A DNA stretch of 64,000 nucleotides from Catonia carolina. Lineage: Eukaryota; Arthropoda; Insecta; Hemiptera; Achilidae. A model generated the notes under the pieces. That model was given only the letters and a program-made list of their open reading frames with translations. It was not told the origin of the DNA and made no database searches. The stretch's first letter is position 1; every line of letters begins with the position of its first letter. Both the position numbers and the translations under genes were made by a program. Of this stretch, positions 47,201 through 50,199 are shown piece by piece. The stretch is from positions 61,031,553-61,095,552 of the forward strand of contig JAQMRL010000001.1 in the NCBI GenBank assembly GCA_035578175.1. The letters are read 5' to 3'.

Positions 47201-49061
47201 ATTGCCTCCATACCACCTTGAACTTAACCTTGGCTAATTAACAAAAATATTTTCGTCCACTTTAAATATACAGGTTGTACCAAAACTGAGCCAGTGTTCG
47301 AATCTCGTAATTTCAAATGTAAACGTATATGTTTTCTGGAAAAGTTTGAATGATCTGAAATGGTTAACACTTAATTTGGTAAAAGAAAATTCCAAATATC
47401 TAAATAAATTTCAAAATGGCGGCCAAAACTGCAACAAATATGTTTCCACAATTTTGCCTTTACGGCAGCAAATAGTAAACTTAATTTTTAATTTTTTATT
47501 CAGAATTGAATAAGCTTTCAAAAGATGTGCCACATGACTGAATTTGAGAAAATTTGGTTGAGTCTCCGAAAACTGGTTTTGAAAAAATCGAAATGGGCGT
47601 AACTCAAAAATTTCAAATAGCAGGGTAGGTCGTGTGGCATATCGTTCTAAACATATTTTCAAAAAGAATAAATTTTATATTTAACATTTGGTTTAGCTAA
47701 TACCGTTATCTAGGAATGATGAAAATTGTAACTTTTCAGCTCATTTTCCGGGCAAGATGGTTAAACAGATTTAAATCAAATAAGTTATTACAAAGACAAA
47801 TTTGTAGTCATTTTATAGAAAAATTAGTTTTTACGAAACAGAAAAGCAATTCCGAAATCGGGATGTATATTCAAAGTAGCTGTTACTTTAATAAATACTG
47901 CGTAATTTAAAACTAATAACTTAGTTACGACCAAAGAGAAAATGTACTGAATTATTTTCCTATGAGAAACAACAATAATAATATTTCTTCATTTTTAAAC
48001 ACGTGTTTAATTATTTTAGCAGCTTACAACATTTTATTTATTTTATTACATTTTCTCAACAATGCAATTCCACATCTGTGATCGTGTAAATTGTTTATTA
48101 AATGTGATTTGCAAGTAATCCTGTCGATTTTTAAAAATTTATTAGTTTTTTCATTTGTCCTGTTGCACTTTATTTTTTGTTACATTACTACTAATTTATT
48201 TCATCAAAATGACATGTTCAAATGAAAAGGCCCTTGACGTGTTGATGGTATTTGGCAAATGTTTAGATAATGATCGGGCTGCTGAAAGTTTATATCGTGA
48301 AAGGTACCCATAGATACTTCACCAGAGCTACAAAAATGTTTTACCCCTTGCAGAAAGAGTGAGGACTACAGAACAAGTTCAGCCTTCAAAGAAACGAAGG
48401 AGAATTCTTGAAGTTTCAGCTGAGAGATCGGCTGATATTATTGCGGCAATACAAATTGATCCACAGATAACTACTAGACATCTCGAAAACTATTCTGGAT
48501 TAAGTCAGAGAACACTTGGCAGAGTATTAAAAGAACACTGTTTTCATCCTTATAAAAATCTCTTTACATCAAGAACTTGAGAGAAATGATACTCTCTACA
48601 GAACAAATTTTTCAATTTTAGCACTGAATAAAATAAGGAGTAATAAAATTGTCTATCATAATATTCTGTGGCGAAATGAGTCGACGTCCAAGAGTAATGT
48701 GTGATTAGTAGCTCAATATGCATCATTGGAGCGTAGAGAACCCTCACTGGATGAGCGAAGTTAACTGTCAGAGGCAGTGGTCAATCAACGTATGTTGTGG
48801 AATTTTTTATGATAGCCTTCTCATAAATAACCAGTAGAGAGCTACACAATTTATAAGGTATTAGAAAAACTAGAAAAGATTATGAAAAAACAAAAACCAA
48901 TTTATTACTATTGCCTTTTTAATTATTTTATCTCTTTTTTATCCAGGTTGTTAAGGAACTGAAAACCTGTATCAGTGCTGGAAGTTATACGAATAACCCT
49001 TCAAAACCTAAAAAATTTGCTGTACTAGAAGCTGGTTTTCCTGAAGGTGGTTCAGAAATTA
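1784..49061 (+). CDS. Acyl-CoA synthetase, bubblegum (ACSBG) family, 12 exons, both ends missing
   Basis: ACSBG enzymes activate long and very-long-chain fatty acids with ATP and CoA. They belong to the ANL adenylating superfamily and are usually membrane-associated. I joined exons 1784-1918, 7443-7671, 12636-12761, 13803-13955, 20092-20163, 23850-24007, 27444-27606, 32907-33062, 36133-36279, 40253-40393, 44020-44139 and 48947-49061. Each junction has GT and AG and a compatible phase. The total is 1715 bases, about 571 codons, with no stop. Family members run about 630-700 residues, so perhaps 70-100 N-terminal and 30 C-terminal residues lie in exons I could not find. Landmarks in order are NSPEW-like NSPEWM, P-loop TSGTESEPKA (degenerate), LPLNH, YGMSECSG, YGRHVFMGYL, RTGD and GRIK. 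Introns of 0.6 to 7.9 kb are packed with transposons. The P-loop change could mean altered catalysis or a paralogue. Family is secure; activity is not. Confidence 0.93.
1919..2844. other. Intron sequence, nothing recognised
   Basis: First part of the ACSBG intron after exon a. The last hundred or so bases next to 2845 are probably the 3' untranslated part of the minus-strand LINE that follows. No coding signal or repeat boundary was seen. Confidence 0.4.
2845..5690 (-). mobile_element. RTE-like non-LTR retrotransposon (LINE), near full length, decayed
   Basis: Read on the minus strand, the element gives an AP endonuclease followed by reverse transcriptase. Endonuclease marks are LGISETHWSGNGKG (about 5570-5515), VLGDFNAKVG (about 5230) and IDYITINHRYRN (about 5010), with SNHN where SDHN is expected. 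RT marks are FIDYNKAFDKVRH (about 3860) and NLRYADDTVLLAES (about 3560). A C-terminal region with LLYGVEAWT and LGHIMRG follows, ending at 2845. Frameshifts separate the pieces at about 5450, 5115, 4760, 3640 and 3350, so it cannot be active. It lies antisense in intron 1. The RTE-type label rests on the arrangement and motif wording. Confidence 0.9.
6184..6210. repeat. (TTC)n microsatellite
   Basis: Nine uninterrupted TTC/CTT units sit at the 3' edge of the minus-strand LINE fragment. Read on that strand it is a GAA-type tail. Confidence 0.95.
6216..7009 (-). mobile_element. Second LINE fragment, 3' part of RT and C-terminus
   Basis: The minus strand reads LNALLFTNDVWIEEEKEDDL (catalytic ADD decayed to TND), then LHKLCKDFA, GMERVSHFHYL, KLKFYKVITAPVVLYGSEAW and a tail near RTKRCTRLDRIRNEKI. 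This is the C-terminal half of an RTE/CR1-like ORF2 with frameshifts. A (TTC)n run at 6184-6210 lies at its 3' end, as expected for a LINE tail on this strand. Confidence 0.8.
7010..7185 (+). mobile_element. Inverted piece of the same LINE
   Basis: On the plus strand this reads MAFKDKYPVRSKIVVDN and then, with lesions, a GFDSDLDI-AEIEQ segment. That is the same part of the LINE that is encoded in the opposite direction at 6804-6600. The two copies form an imperfect 57-base inverted repeat (6747-6804 and 7010-7066). Confidence 0.7.
7443..7671 (+). CDS. ACSBG exon b
   Basis: The acceptor is attgttttcag; the donor is gtaagt. It continues the split glycine as GGISIGMYTSNDPKACLHNI, matching the family's AGG-GIY-TNS--AC segment. 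It ends with the GRKVAILK region after a VQNDKQFSKI stretch typical of the family's dinucleotide-fold core. It leaves phase 0. Confidence 0.93.
7792..9420 (+). mobile_element. Helitron-like remnant (5' part)
   Basis: A non-coding leader starts near TCTATCTATGTAAATAAAA and carries a run of TCTGTTTG-type repeats (about 7905-7945), followed by a GGCATCACG block. At 8926 an ATG opens a lysine/arginine-rich start, MPLRKRSCLTKQALTRRAK, with many stops after it. From about 9114 two imperfect units of about 134 bases follow (landmarks tctcaacRRgtc at 9114, 9246 and 9382). With lesions ignored, they read like the RLEADRERH-type repeats at the N-terminus of arthropod Helitron helicase ORFs. No Rep or helicase domain is present. 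The assignment is by resemblance. Confidence 0.45.
9660..9735 (-). repeat. tRNA-like SINE remnant
   Basis: On the minus strand a B-box-like GAGTTCGATCCC follows GTTATGGACGGTCTGTTGG. It looks like a decayed tRNA-derived SINE head. No tail or target duplication is visible. Confidence 0.4.
9905..10350 (-). mobile_element. LINE C-terminal remnant
   Basis: The minus strand gives, with frameshifts, AMFEVLLYRAQVWTLKKNK and, further on, FYSHVMRSGKK and a GAA-rich tail (rc of 9917-9934). The order matches the LLYG-E-WTL ... GH-MRM end of RTE-type LINE proteins. Open frames on the other strand are shadows. Confidence 0.5.
10360..12110. other. Intron sequence, nothing recognised
   Basis: This is AT-rich intron 2 DNA between a LINE tail and a SINE. 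A 76-codon hydrophobic open frame at 11295-11525 has no recognisable motif and is probably chance. Confidence 0.4.
12129..12294 (+). repeat. tRNA-derived SINE (family B)
   Basis: The head CCTCCGTAGCGTAGTGATAG is tRNA-like, with a B box GGTTCGATTCCCGG, then a TAGTCGCTAATAACCG tail block and an A-rich end. It is flanked by the 8-base direct repeat AATATTTG at 12121-12128 and 12295-12302. Another member lies at 45401-45563. Confidence 0.85.
12360..12475 (-). repeat. tRNA-like SINE remnant
   Basis: The minus strand starts GCCGGCACGTTGGCTTAATA, has a B-box-like CGGGTTCGAGATC and ends in a TCAGGTCTGGAATG stretch. This is a tRNA-derived head in opposite orientation to the SINE just upstream. No target duplication was found. 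Confidence 0.5.
12636..12761 (+). CDS. ACSBG exon c
   Basis: The acceptor is ctttgtag; the donor is gtaagt; it holds 42 codons. It begins WSQVMNLE and ends KVCTIVFT. This joins the next exon to form the family's C-LVYTSGT motif across the intron, which confirms frame and order. Confidence 0.92.
13110..13275 (-). repeat. Dispersed repeat, family C (SINE-like)
   Basis: It shares GATGATATGTATG-CGTGTAA and the following block, with AACCGGTAACCACT, with 30155-30415. The longer copy carries a tRNA-like head on the minus strand, so this is probably a 5'-truncated member of the same SINE. Confidence 0.6.
13803..13955 (+). CDS. ACSBG exon d with the degenerate AMP-binding P-loop
   Basis: The acceptor is tatatttcag; the donor is gtaaat; it holds 51 codons. 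It reads SGTESEPKAVMLSHDN and later LVSHLPLNHVAAQ. The family norm at the start is SGTTGxPKGVMLSHDN. Here TTGx-PKG has become TESE-PKA, while VMLSHDN and the LPL-H motif are unchanged. The loop normally contacts the ATP phosphates. Confidence 0.95.
13956..14555. other. Intron sequence, nothing recognised
   Basis: First part of the intron carrying the Tigger element. No coding signal; AT-rich. Confidence 0.4.
14556..14965 (+). mobile_element. LINE C-terminal remnant
   Basis: The plus strand reads TWTEGKKVESRIQAAEMTFK, then with frameshifts LRKVGQTKLSWFGHVSR, LPKRMLYLKMEGKRPK and a terminal region with VVDELGK. This is the SRIQAAEMKFLRR ... WFGHVMR ... GRLPKR ... GKRPRGRPR tail of an RTE/Jockey-like protein. 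It has several stops. Confidence 0.75.
14970..17372. other. Intron sequence, nothing recognised
   Basis: AT-rich. Short open frames at 15725-15919, 16035-16250 and 16075-16263 show no motif. An exact TAGGCCTA octamer lies near 16523. Confidence 0.4.
17374..17575 (+). repeat. tRNA-derived SINE (family A), full length
   Basis: The head GCCGGCCGCATTGGCGCAGT has a tRNA A box, with B box GGGTTCGAATCCC. The body ends GTCGCTAATGACC ... GATGCGACGTTAAATAA and an A-rich tail. Copies at 35125-35335 (full) and 29828-29971 (5' truncated) define the family. It sits 22 bases before the Tigger TIR. Confidence 0.88.
17597..20010 (+). mobile_element. Tigger/pogo-family DNA transposon, apparently complete
   Basis: A 2414-base element is bounded by TA on both sides (17595-17596 and 20011-20012). 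Terminal inverted repeats of 25 bases match at 24 positions and begin CAGAGCACTCTCGTTTATCC (left) and CAGTGCACTCTCGTTTATCC (right, reverse complement). The only gene, at 17965-19587, is uninterrupted. The single TIR mismatch, open reading frame and intact TA duplication suggest recent insertion. Inserted in the sense direction in the ACSBG intron before exon e. Confidence 0.96.
17965..19587 (+). CDS. Tigger transposase, 540 aa, intact
   Basis: The enzyme cuts and pastes its own element in the nucleus at TA sites. Residues about 1-55 form a pipsqueak/CENP-B N-terminal helix-turn-helix (MLKRKRIVLTIEQKMQIIRQ ... NIGDQTVRDI). Residues about 72-140 form the CENP-B-type second HTH (SGWLTRFKQRHGI). 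The DDE_1 catalytic core has D176 (YNADESGLYW), D292 (LVLDNAPTHP) and D327 (QPMDQGVIQN), a DD34D spacing. The C-terminal ~150 residues are acidic (DDQEEDL) and end in a basic TTLLSYFRK. Length is normal for Tigger/TIGD proteins. The start is the first ATG after the 5' region and is followed directly by the HTH. It has no intron. Confidence 0.97.
   Translation: MLKRKRIVLTIEQKMQIIRQFENGQTVKSLVNKYNIGDQTVRDIIKNKHKLIEFGVTSDSASGMSSRKTMRLSTYEDLDKAMVIWFNQQRADGNPISGAVCAAKAKFFRDKLKIPGEFHASSGWLTRFKQRHGIRQLSIHGEKRSCDMPAAEEYKTVFKSFIEEEGLSSEQIYNADESGLYWKCMPPKTLASENEKSPSGYKIQKQRLTVMCCSNASGSHFLKLCVIGTARKPRAFSKVKDLSNLPVEYYHNKSAWMTRDVFESWLKNKFVPSVRQHLSSLGIEQRAVLVLDNAPTHPAADILKSDDGKIFVKFLPPNVTALIQPMDQGVIQNVKTIYRRNLLLRFASEKCDDLKTFWNNLTVLDAIYGVAAAWKCVKCSTIKKSWRKLLPETNNTSENNNEEYSAVVDDPQNDIVREVQRTLHNAGYTNINENDASEWLNEDNNSAGHEVLNDEDILQHVTAEDEPTTTADDQEEDLIPDRDISHSTALTYAEGLLDYLEQCEESTLFEKLMLRNLRSTIARRVNENKKQTTLLSYFRK
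20092..20163 (+). CDS. ACSBG exon e (24 codons)
   Basis: This short exon follows catttttacag and ends at gtaagt. It reads TIDIHLAMRIGATVVFPP and then ITNLRD. It fits the family segment DIYLPL-GATVYFAD-NAL(K/R). It is phase 0 on both sides, so skipping it would keep frame. It lies just beyond the Tigger insertion. Confidence 0.88.
20164..21540. other. Intron sequence with one dispersed-repeat fragment
   Basis: Mostly unrecognised. About 20960-21035 is, on the minus strand, a decayed copy of the repeat at 26730-26850 and 53972-54068 (GCCGAAAGGCTG-like block, then GAGGAGTGAGGTG). TAGGCCTA octamers lie near 20188 and 21245. Confidence 0.45.
21555..22005 (+). pseudogene. IS630/Tc1-like transposase remnant, N-terminal half
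   Basis: An ATG opens MASEPSSSGSNIKQKIGNLY. With frameshifts there follow NVFNKFANKYPK, SLTAEFTGVSCPSVHIVRKK (helix-turn-helix) and LDKFDDINKTALRFIIHKFS. Next comes LRNELPTLNRILS. This is the N-terminal architecture of the insect transposase family also seen at 37.3, 39.1 and 46.4 kb. The DDE domain is missing. Confidence 0.7.
22228..23148. mobile_element. Non-autonomous TIR element, 0.92 kb
   Basis: Ends are inverted: ACTTTCTCTTGCCAAT at 22228-22243 and its reverse complement at 23133-23148. Inside, two decayed units of about 175 bases lie in tandem (about 22375-22550 and 22555-22720), followed by a (CA/CG)n tract at 22979-23013. The right-hand ~780 bases recur inverted at 54069-54555, and the terminal part at 63804-64000. 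No coding capacity. The 128-codon open frame at 23223 lies outside it. Confidence 0.7.
22979..23013. repeat. Alternating purine-pyrimidine tract (CG)n(CA)n
   Basis: GCGCGC directly followed by CACACA repeats. The same position of the repeat family is a (CG)n at about 54119 and a long (GT)n at 63938, so it is a hypervariable internal tract. Confidence 0.9.
23223..23609 (+). other. Unidentified 128-codon open frame
   Basis: The longest non-transposon open frame in this intron (MFCNLFNFKVF ... FPIFVVN). It has no domain I recognise, no splice logic with the ACSBG frame and no upstream promoter signal. It may be chance or transposon-derived. Confidence 0.2.
23850..24007 (+). CDS. ACSBG exon f
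   Basis: The acceptor is acatttcag; the donor is gtaagc. It reads KLVDVLKEVQPTIFLTVPGI and then WNKIYQILSKKLEDAG. This matches L-E-L-EVRPT-F-GVPRVWEKI of the family. The usual PRVW is PGIW here. It ends two bases into a serine codon. Confidence 0.94.
24465..26155 (+). mobile_element. Internally deleted TA-target DNA transposon
   Basis: Inverted ends read TACCGTCAAATGGGGTG (left) and TACCGTCAAAGGTGAG (right, reverse complement), flanked by TA. About 25030-25610 keeps only a frameshifted transposase C-terminus: a lysine-rich KKKRKETK, an acidic ESEDS/TSDSSN stretch, YEGKG, then INLMEKSGKHWK ending near EYYCGLEAIAK. Short copies of GGGGTTAGATTGTGCCA recur inside (24495, 25885 and 25965), and a hairpin-forming GTGCCAATTTTGGCAC lies at about 24862. 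This looks like a pogo-type element reduced to 1.7 kb. Confidence 0.75.
26154..26203. repeat. (AT)n microsatellite
   Basis: About 24 AT units directly abut the right TIR of the 24.5-26.2 kb element, where the TA target lies. Confidence 0.95.
26300..27182. repeat. Imperfect inverted-repeat element, about 0.9 kb
   Basis: AACTATA/TTATAACTG-rich sequence at 26309-26345 pairs with its inverse at 27118-27175. Between them is a dispersed repeat (26730-26850) carrying GCCGAAAGGCTGGTTTGAAC, found again at 53972, and a hairpin AAAGTATGCTTTTCAGCATGC. No coding function recognised. Boundaries are approximate. Confidence 0.45.
27444..27606 (+). CDS. ACSBG exon g
   Basis: The acceptor is ttttttttgttcaag. 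One base completes the serine left by the previous exon, then EGSLVSYFADAFLNNSQIKE, and later CKVFASAATPLSQEVKDFFL ending EIVE. The family equivalent is LGL-CK-FSGAAPL---T--FF-SL-IP--E. The donor is gtaggt, phase 0. SAATPLS replaces SGAAPLS. Confidence 0.88.
27774..27925. repeat. GC-richer tandem repeat, three units of about 50 bp
   Basis: Units start at 27775 (GCTGCCTCGAGAAGAAGC), 27823 (GCTACCTTCAGAAGAGGAGC) and 27874 (GCTGCCTTGAGGAGGAGC). Each is followed by GTCGC- or CACTG-type sequence. Open frames on both strands here are by-products of the repeat. Confidence 0.6.
28256..28761. repeat. Fold-back (inverted repeat), arms about 185 bp
   Basis: Left arm 28256-28435 and right arm 28572-28761 are reverse complements over nearly their full length; both contain AACGTCATTTCTT, AATAAATCTTGTT, ATGTATGAATTGCC and GGTGCTTAAGTTTG. 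The 136-base spacer is AT-rich. No coding. No target duplication seen, so the boundaries may be eroded. Confidence 0.85.
28775..29010. repeat. 95-bp tandem repeat, about 2.5 units
   Basis: Units begin ACATATCTAG(C/T)AAAACTG at 28775, 28870 and 28965, exactly 95 bases apart. Each contains the hairpin-prone GCTTTAAGCAAAA and AAAGTTTTGCTTAA pair. It directly follows the fold-back. Confidence 0.92.
29828..29971 (+). repeat. SINE family A, 5'-truncated, with target duplication
   Basis: It starts inside the head at TCATCATGCGGTCTTGGGTT (B box) and ends GACGTTAAACAATAAAAAA. It is flanked by the exact 13-base repeat ATCACTCATTTCC at 29815-29827 and 29972-29984. The truncated start with intact duplication shows LINE-type target-primed insertion. 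Confidence 0.93.
30155..30415 (-). repeat. SINE-like repeat, family C
   Basis: The minus strand starts with a tRNA-like head, GAGTTTGTCTAGTGGTAAAG and B-box-like GTTCCTGGTTCACATCC. It then runs into the block shared with 13110-13275. This is a distinct tRNA-derived family from A and B. Confidence 0.65.
30416..31367. other. Intron sequence, nothing recognised
   Basis: AT-rich DNA with a short C-rich run near 30680. No coding or repeat boundary identified. Confidence 0.4.
31370..32702 (+). mobile_element. Mariner-type (DD41D) transposon, 1.33 kb
   Basis: Perfect 32-base terminal inverted repeats start CCATGTGTACCAAAAAGAAT on both ends, with TA at 31368-31369 and 32703-32704. The transposase frame covers 31541-32539. 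Identical TIRs argue for a fairly recent insertion, although the gene carries three in-frame stops. Confidence 0.96.
31541..32539 (+). pseudogene. DD41D mariner transposase with three TGA codons
   Basis: A 332-codon frame runs from MASAQQKAYCVIDLSRTQSV to the TAG after VWDEFS with no frameshift. It is interrupted only at 31628, 31760 and 31901, each by TGA. The HTH region includes NIRRWYKQFEETGCL and GRPRVPEQTVEQ, then TVWRVLRRRL. Catalytic acidic residues are in FSDEATFHI, QQDGAPPHW and SPDITPCDFF. There are 41 residues between the last two aspartates, diagnostic of DD41D rather than DD34D mariners. At least one stop (31760, where family members have arginine) fits CGA to TGA decay. Confidence 0.92.
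32907..33062 (+). CDS. ACSBG exon h with YGMSE motif
   Basis: The acceptor is tatttacag; the donor is gtaatg; it holds 52 codons. It opens AYGMSECSGAHTLGQPNKRP, the adenylate-binding YGMSE-SG motif of the family. The glycine-rich turn reads VEGVGVEIPGV. It ends SE, which precedes the I-C-GRH motif in the next exon. Confidence 0.95.
33063..35113. other. Intron sequence, very AT-rich, no gene
   Basis: 33870-35100 is extremely A+T-rich with long runs of A. 33330-33720 is less AT-rich and has scattered CACCAAAC / CTCCACCA motifs that I could not assign. No coding signal. Confidence 0.45.
35125..35335 (+). repeat. SINE family A, full length, poly(A) tail
   Basis: It is nearly identical to the copy at 17374-17575 from GCCGGCCGCATTGGCGCAGT to GATGCGACGTTAAATAA, then about 25 As. 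It is flanked by TTAAACC at 35118-35124 and 35336-35342. Confidence 0.92.
35343..36132. other. Intron sequence, nothing recognised
   Basis: Includes a short CG-rich patch at about 35845-35920 with inverted ACGCGT-containing stretches, possibly an element end. No coding signal. Confidence 0.4.
36133..36279 (+). CDS. ACSBG exon i with TGD and GRIK motifs
   Basis: The acceptor is ttttttttag; the donor is gtaagt; it holds 49 codons. It reads ICIYGRHVFMGYLGNEEKT, then FYRTGDCGEY and HITGRIK. TGD is the ribose-binding aspartate motif. GRIK is the hinge arginine region between the large and small domains. The family norm before TGD is W-H(S/T)GD. Confidence 0.95.
36280..37075. other. Intron sequence, nothing recognised
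   Basis: AT-rich. A three-fold AAAATAAATC short tandem lies at about 36590-36632. Confidence 0.4.
37080..37660 (-). mobile_element. Internally deleted IS630/Tc1-like transposon
   Basis: On the minus strand an N-terminal HTH domain starts METQAVRFKPGKKLDSHARE, continues RTAAACGVSVATVTNILKE, then a shifted frame with FRTPVKKMKKRSV and LDDFDKCVVRR. The sequence then jumps straight to an acidic C-terminal end, SSCDEFTEDSENDQFDDP, at about 37170-37110. The whole DDE core is absent. Confidence 0.75.
37661..38770. other. Intron sequence, nothing recognised
   Basis: AT-rich DNA. No coding, repeat or structural signal that I can support. Confidence 0.35.
39080..39509 (+). mobile_element. Deletion derivative of the IS630/Tc1-like family
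   Basis: 39115-39230 reads STIRNIKKEVKDNEEGN and TPGKYRKRLYQ (HTH end and linker) with lesions. 39296-39380 reads LRKILKEMGFKWKKCQSQQS, then ILIERQHVV. After this the transposase is lost and a non-coding end follows, identical in layout to 1-212. It retains pieces of the same protein encoded at 46.1-47.2 kb. Confidence 0.78.
39670..40190 (-). mobile_element. LINE C-terminal remnant
   Basis: The minus strand reads KYMYDWKRRLKFYGHRHKMD, then DERLKKQIFKTL and KWLKEC. Further down, in shifted frames, come NRKNWRRILKEL and KAQHGV. This is the RLRFYGH--RM-D-RLTK-IF ... W-EV-DL ending of RTE-like proteins. It ends 63 bases before ACSBG exon j, antisense to it. Confidence 0.75.
40253..40393 (+). CDS. 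ACSBG exon j
   Basis: The acceptor is aattttacag; the donor is gtaggc; it holds 47 codons. It reads EFYKTIGGEMVSPAQVEMTI and ends QYITALIVLK. The family has ELIITAGGEN-P---IE and ends FL--LLTLK. Note GGEM for GGEN. Confidence 0.92.
40815..40935. repeat. Dispersed repeat shared with 49262-49445
   Basis: Both contain TCTAGAACATTCCAAA-type sequence, an AGTTA(A/G)CACAATA block and ACATAACATAAACATTAA. Possibly an old LTR fragment; identity unknown. Confidence 0.55.
40936..41525. other. Intron sequence, nothing recognised
   Basis: AT-rich; short hydrophobic open frames at 40984 and 41188 have no motif. Confidence 0.4.
41523..42097. mobile_element. MITE with ~26-bp TIRs
   Basis: Left end ATGCTAGCAGTACACTATCG and right end (reverse complement) ATGCTAGTAGTACACTATTG are inverted; both continue CCGAATG. 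A further copy of CTAGCAGTACAC lies inside at about 41721, and CGAATA-type motifs repeat throughout. No transposase. I could not fix the target duplication, so the superfamily is open. Confidence 0.75.
42540..43140 (+). mobile_element. LINE C-terminal remnant
   Basis: The plus strand reads MIVVDGIILKQVSHFACLGY, then TEQKFYRTC, SLMKFYKSVALLTLTNDCKA and W. In later frames it gives IRGNQWLGG and ILEW-KKKQLRIVY. This is the I-Q-FKYLGY ... KFYK--A-P-LLYGSE-W end of an RTE-like ORF2, badly decayed and running into an AT-rich 3' end. Confidence 0.75.
43180..43905. other. GC-rich island, possible solo LTR
   Basis: About 700 bases are far richer in G+C and CpG than anything else in the window. Overlapping open frames of 110-117 codons on both strands (43423-43755, 43601-43939, 43585-43232) are what GC-rich DNA gives by chance, and none has a known domain. 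A TATA-like GGGATTTAAGCAGC at about 43460 would fit an LTR promoter. No clean TG...CA ends or duplication were found, so this is a hypothesis. Confidence 0.4.
44020..44139 (+). CDS. ACSBG exon k
   Basis: The acceptor is acttttcag; the donor is gtaagt; it holds 40 codons. It starts TIDNTDLELDAYFKKF and ends RKDTVAWQA. It fits the less conserved small-domain region after LTLK in ACSBG proteins (--G-P-D-L). Assignment rests on frame, splice phase and position as much as on sequence. Confidence 0.82.
44140..45387. other. Intron sequence with one common-type repeat
   Basis: 44410-44820 begins GCAGGGTGATTCAAGAAAAA and resembles repeats ending in CAGGGTG that are widespread in insects. It has no coding capacity. 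The remainder is plain AT-rich DNA. Confidence 0.4.
45401..45563 (+). repeat. SINE family B with 13-bp target duplication
   Basis: Head GGCCGCCTCCGTAGCGTAGC, B box GGGTTCGATTCCC, tail block GTCGCTAAAGAC ... GATGCGACTTAC and an A-rich end. It is flanked by AATATCTAAATGT at 45388-45400 and 45564-45576. Confidence 0.94.
46129..47237 (+). pseudogene. IS630/Tc1-like DDE transposase, most complete copy, broken
   Basis: It starts MPQPRSNCRLGRGVALKSQT and is soon stopped. The HTH follows (LRLEIQALVADLCGMSVHTV-REIV), then a TPG-type linker with stops and a continuous stretch from 46399 with LRNIVYNFHAEHKTLLTLKK and LRKILRSMGFKW. After a stop at 46612, the catalytic part 46593-47237 carries IFSDESYIHST, VLVIDNARYHN and LRLPPYHLELN. 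These are the D, D and E motif regions. The expected NPIEL continuation is lost, with a stop right after HLELNLG. It gives the reference for the deleted copies at 1, 21.6, 37.1 and 39.1 kb. Confidence 0.85.
47240..48205. other. Intron sequence, repeat-like
   Basis: 47275 onward begins ACAGGTTGTACCAAAACTGA and contains CAAAATGGCGGCCAAAACTG. This type also occurs as tandem units at 50822-51180. No gene. Confidence 0.4.
48209..48830 (+). pseudogene. Tc1/mariner-like transposase fragment
   Basis: It reads MTCSNEKALDVLMVFGKCLD and NDRAAESLYRERYP, then after a stop RTTEQVQPSKKRR, ITTRHLENYSGLSQRTLGRV and HCFHPYK. In other frames it continues ILWRNEST and NMHHWSVENPHWM, then QRQWSINVCCGIFYDSL. The order matches a mariner-like protein from the N-terminal HTH to the first catalytic aspartate region (here WRNES). 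It is truncated before the second aspartate, about 120 bases before ACSBG exon l. Confidence 0.78.
48947..49061 (+). CDS. ACSBG exon l (last recognised exon)
   Basis: The acceptor is tttatccag; the donor is gtaagt. It reads VVKELKTCISAGSYTNNPSK and then KKFAVLEAGFPEGGSEI. The family has the same I--W-IL---FS--GGEL. It leaves phase 1, so a terminal exon with the GELTPT-KLKR-type tail must follow; none was recognised to the window end. Confidence 0.88.
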
Positions 49062-49261
49062 GTAAGTATTGAATATTTTCACATCGTGTCAATTGATTAC
49101 AACTGAACACCTACTCGTAAATGTTAAGAAGTGGTGTTTTTAGAAAAAAAACAAAGTTATCAGTATCCTGTTATTGAGCACATTTTACTGTACAGTATTA
49201 CAAACAGCCTTCCTTAATATAACAGTAGTAAGATACGTCATAAAAAATAACCTGAAACACT

Positions 49262-49445
49262 GAACAACAACAAGACTTTATTAAACTTCCCAGCACAAGT
49301 CTAATTAAGACTCGTCCAAGATTCACTAGTGCACGCAAGAAGGTTGCTAAGCTAGTCTTCTAGAAGCTCCTAAACTGCTAATGGCTAGAATGTTCTAGAA
49401 ATTTCCAAACAGTTAGCACAATACCAACATAACATAAACATTAAG
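49262..49445. repeat. Dispersed repeat shared with 40815-40935
   Basis: Longer copy containing TTCTAGAAATTTCCAAACAG and ACATAACATAAACATTAA. It abuts the left end of the next element. Confidence 0.5.
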
Positions 49446-49463
49446 AGGAGAGTGGAGATATTA

Positions 49464-50190
49464 GCTGGCCACAGACGTAGAGATTTATCAGCAGACTTAA
49501 CCATTACGGTTAAATCTGGAGAGTTAAGTTTGTACGGATTAAATTCTGACACACTTAAACATGTAAAGGTAAGTTTGCGGATTACTCAGCGCGGTTAAGT
49601 CTGGACGGACATCGCGACAGTCCAAACCCGTGGCACTCCACTAACTAGTGAATCAAGAAACCCGCGATCAACTCTGTACAAACTTAACTGCTCGTTGATG
49701 GGCGAAAACTGCGCGAACTTGCCGCGAACTTGCCAAGTCCTTGAACTGTTGGGCCAACCATCGGTCCAAAAGATAAGTTGCACGGTCTATATCTTGTCTT
49801 GTTTTATGCGGTGAAGTGTACAAGTGTTTTTGTAATATGCTTAGTACTAGAAAGAAACAGGCTTTATGGTACGCTATGCTGCATATGCATTTTACTGAAA
49901 ATGCACCAAGAGAACGATCTAAGGGGGTTAAAAACTGGTTAAATGTGAGAAATCGTATTGGCCACATGTTGCTACTAAAAGAATTAAGACATAATGAACC
50001 AGACGAAATTATGACAAAACCACAAACATGGCACGTAAACTTCTTCAACACCAACACCACTACGCCTAGAGTTTTCAACTTTTCTAAGTTCCTTGCGGAA
50101 ACAACCTCTCATATTCTGAATTTTTTTTGTAACGAAATTTCTATCAGCTTCTGGGTAAACACTTTTACAAAATTCAACGAGCGCATCATA
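49464..50190 (+). mobile_element. PIF/Harbinger-like element fragment
   Basis: After a TTA, the end GCTGGCCACAGACGTAGAGA resembles PIF/Harbinger termini, followed by subterminal GGTTAA-type motifs. An open frame at 49816-50196 starts near STRKKQALWYAMLHMHF and contains KNWLNVRNRIGHMLLLKELR and HNEPDE, like the N-terminus of Harbinger nucleases. The catalytic region and right TIR are missing. Motif-based only. Confidence 0.4.
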
Positions 50191-50199
50191 CTGTGACCT

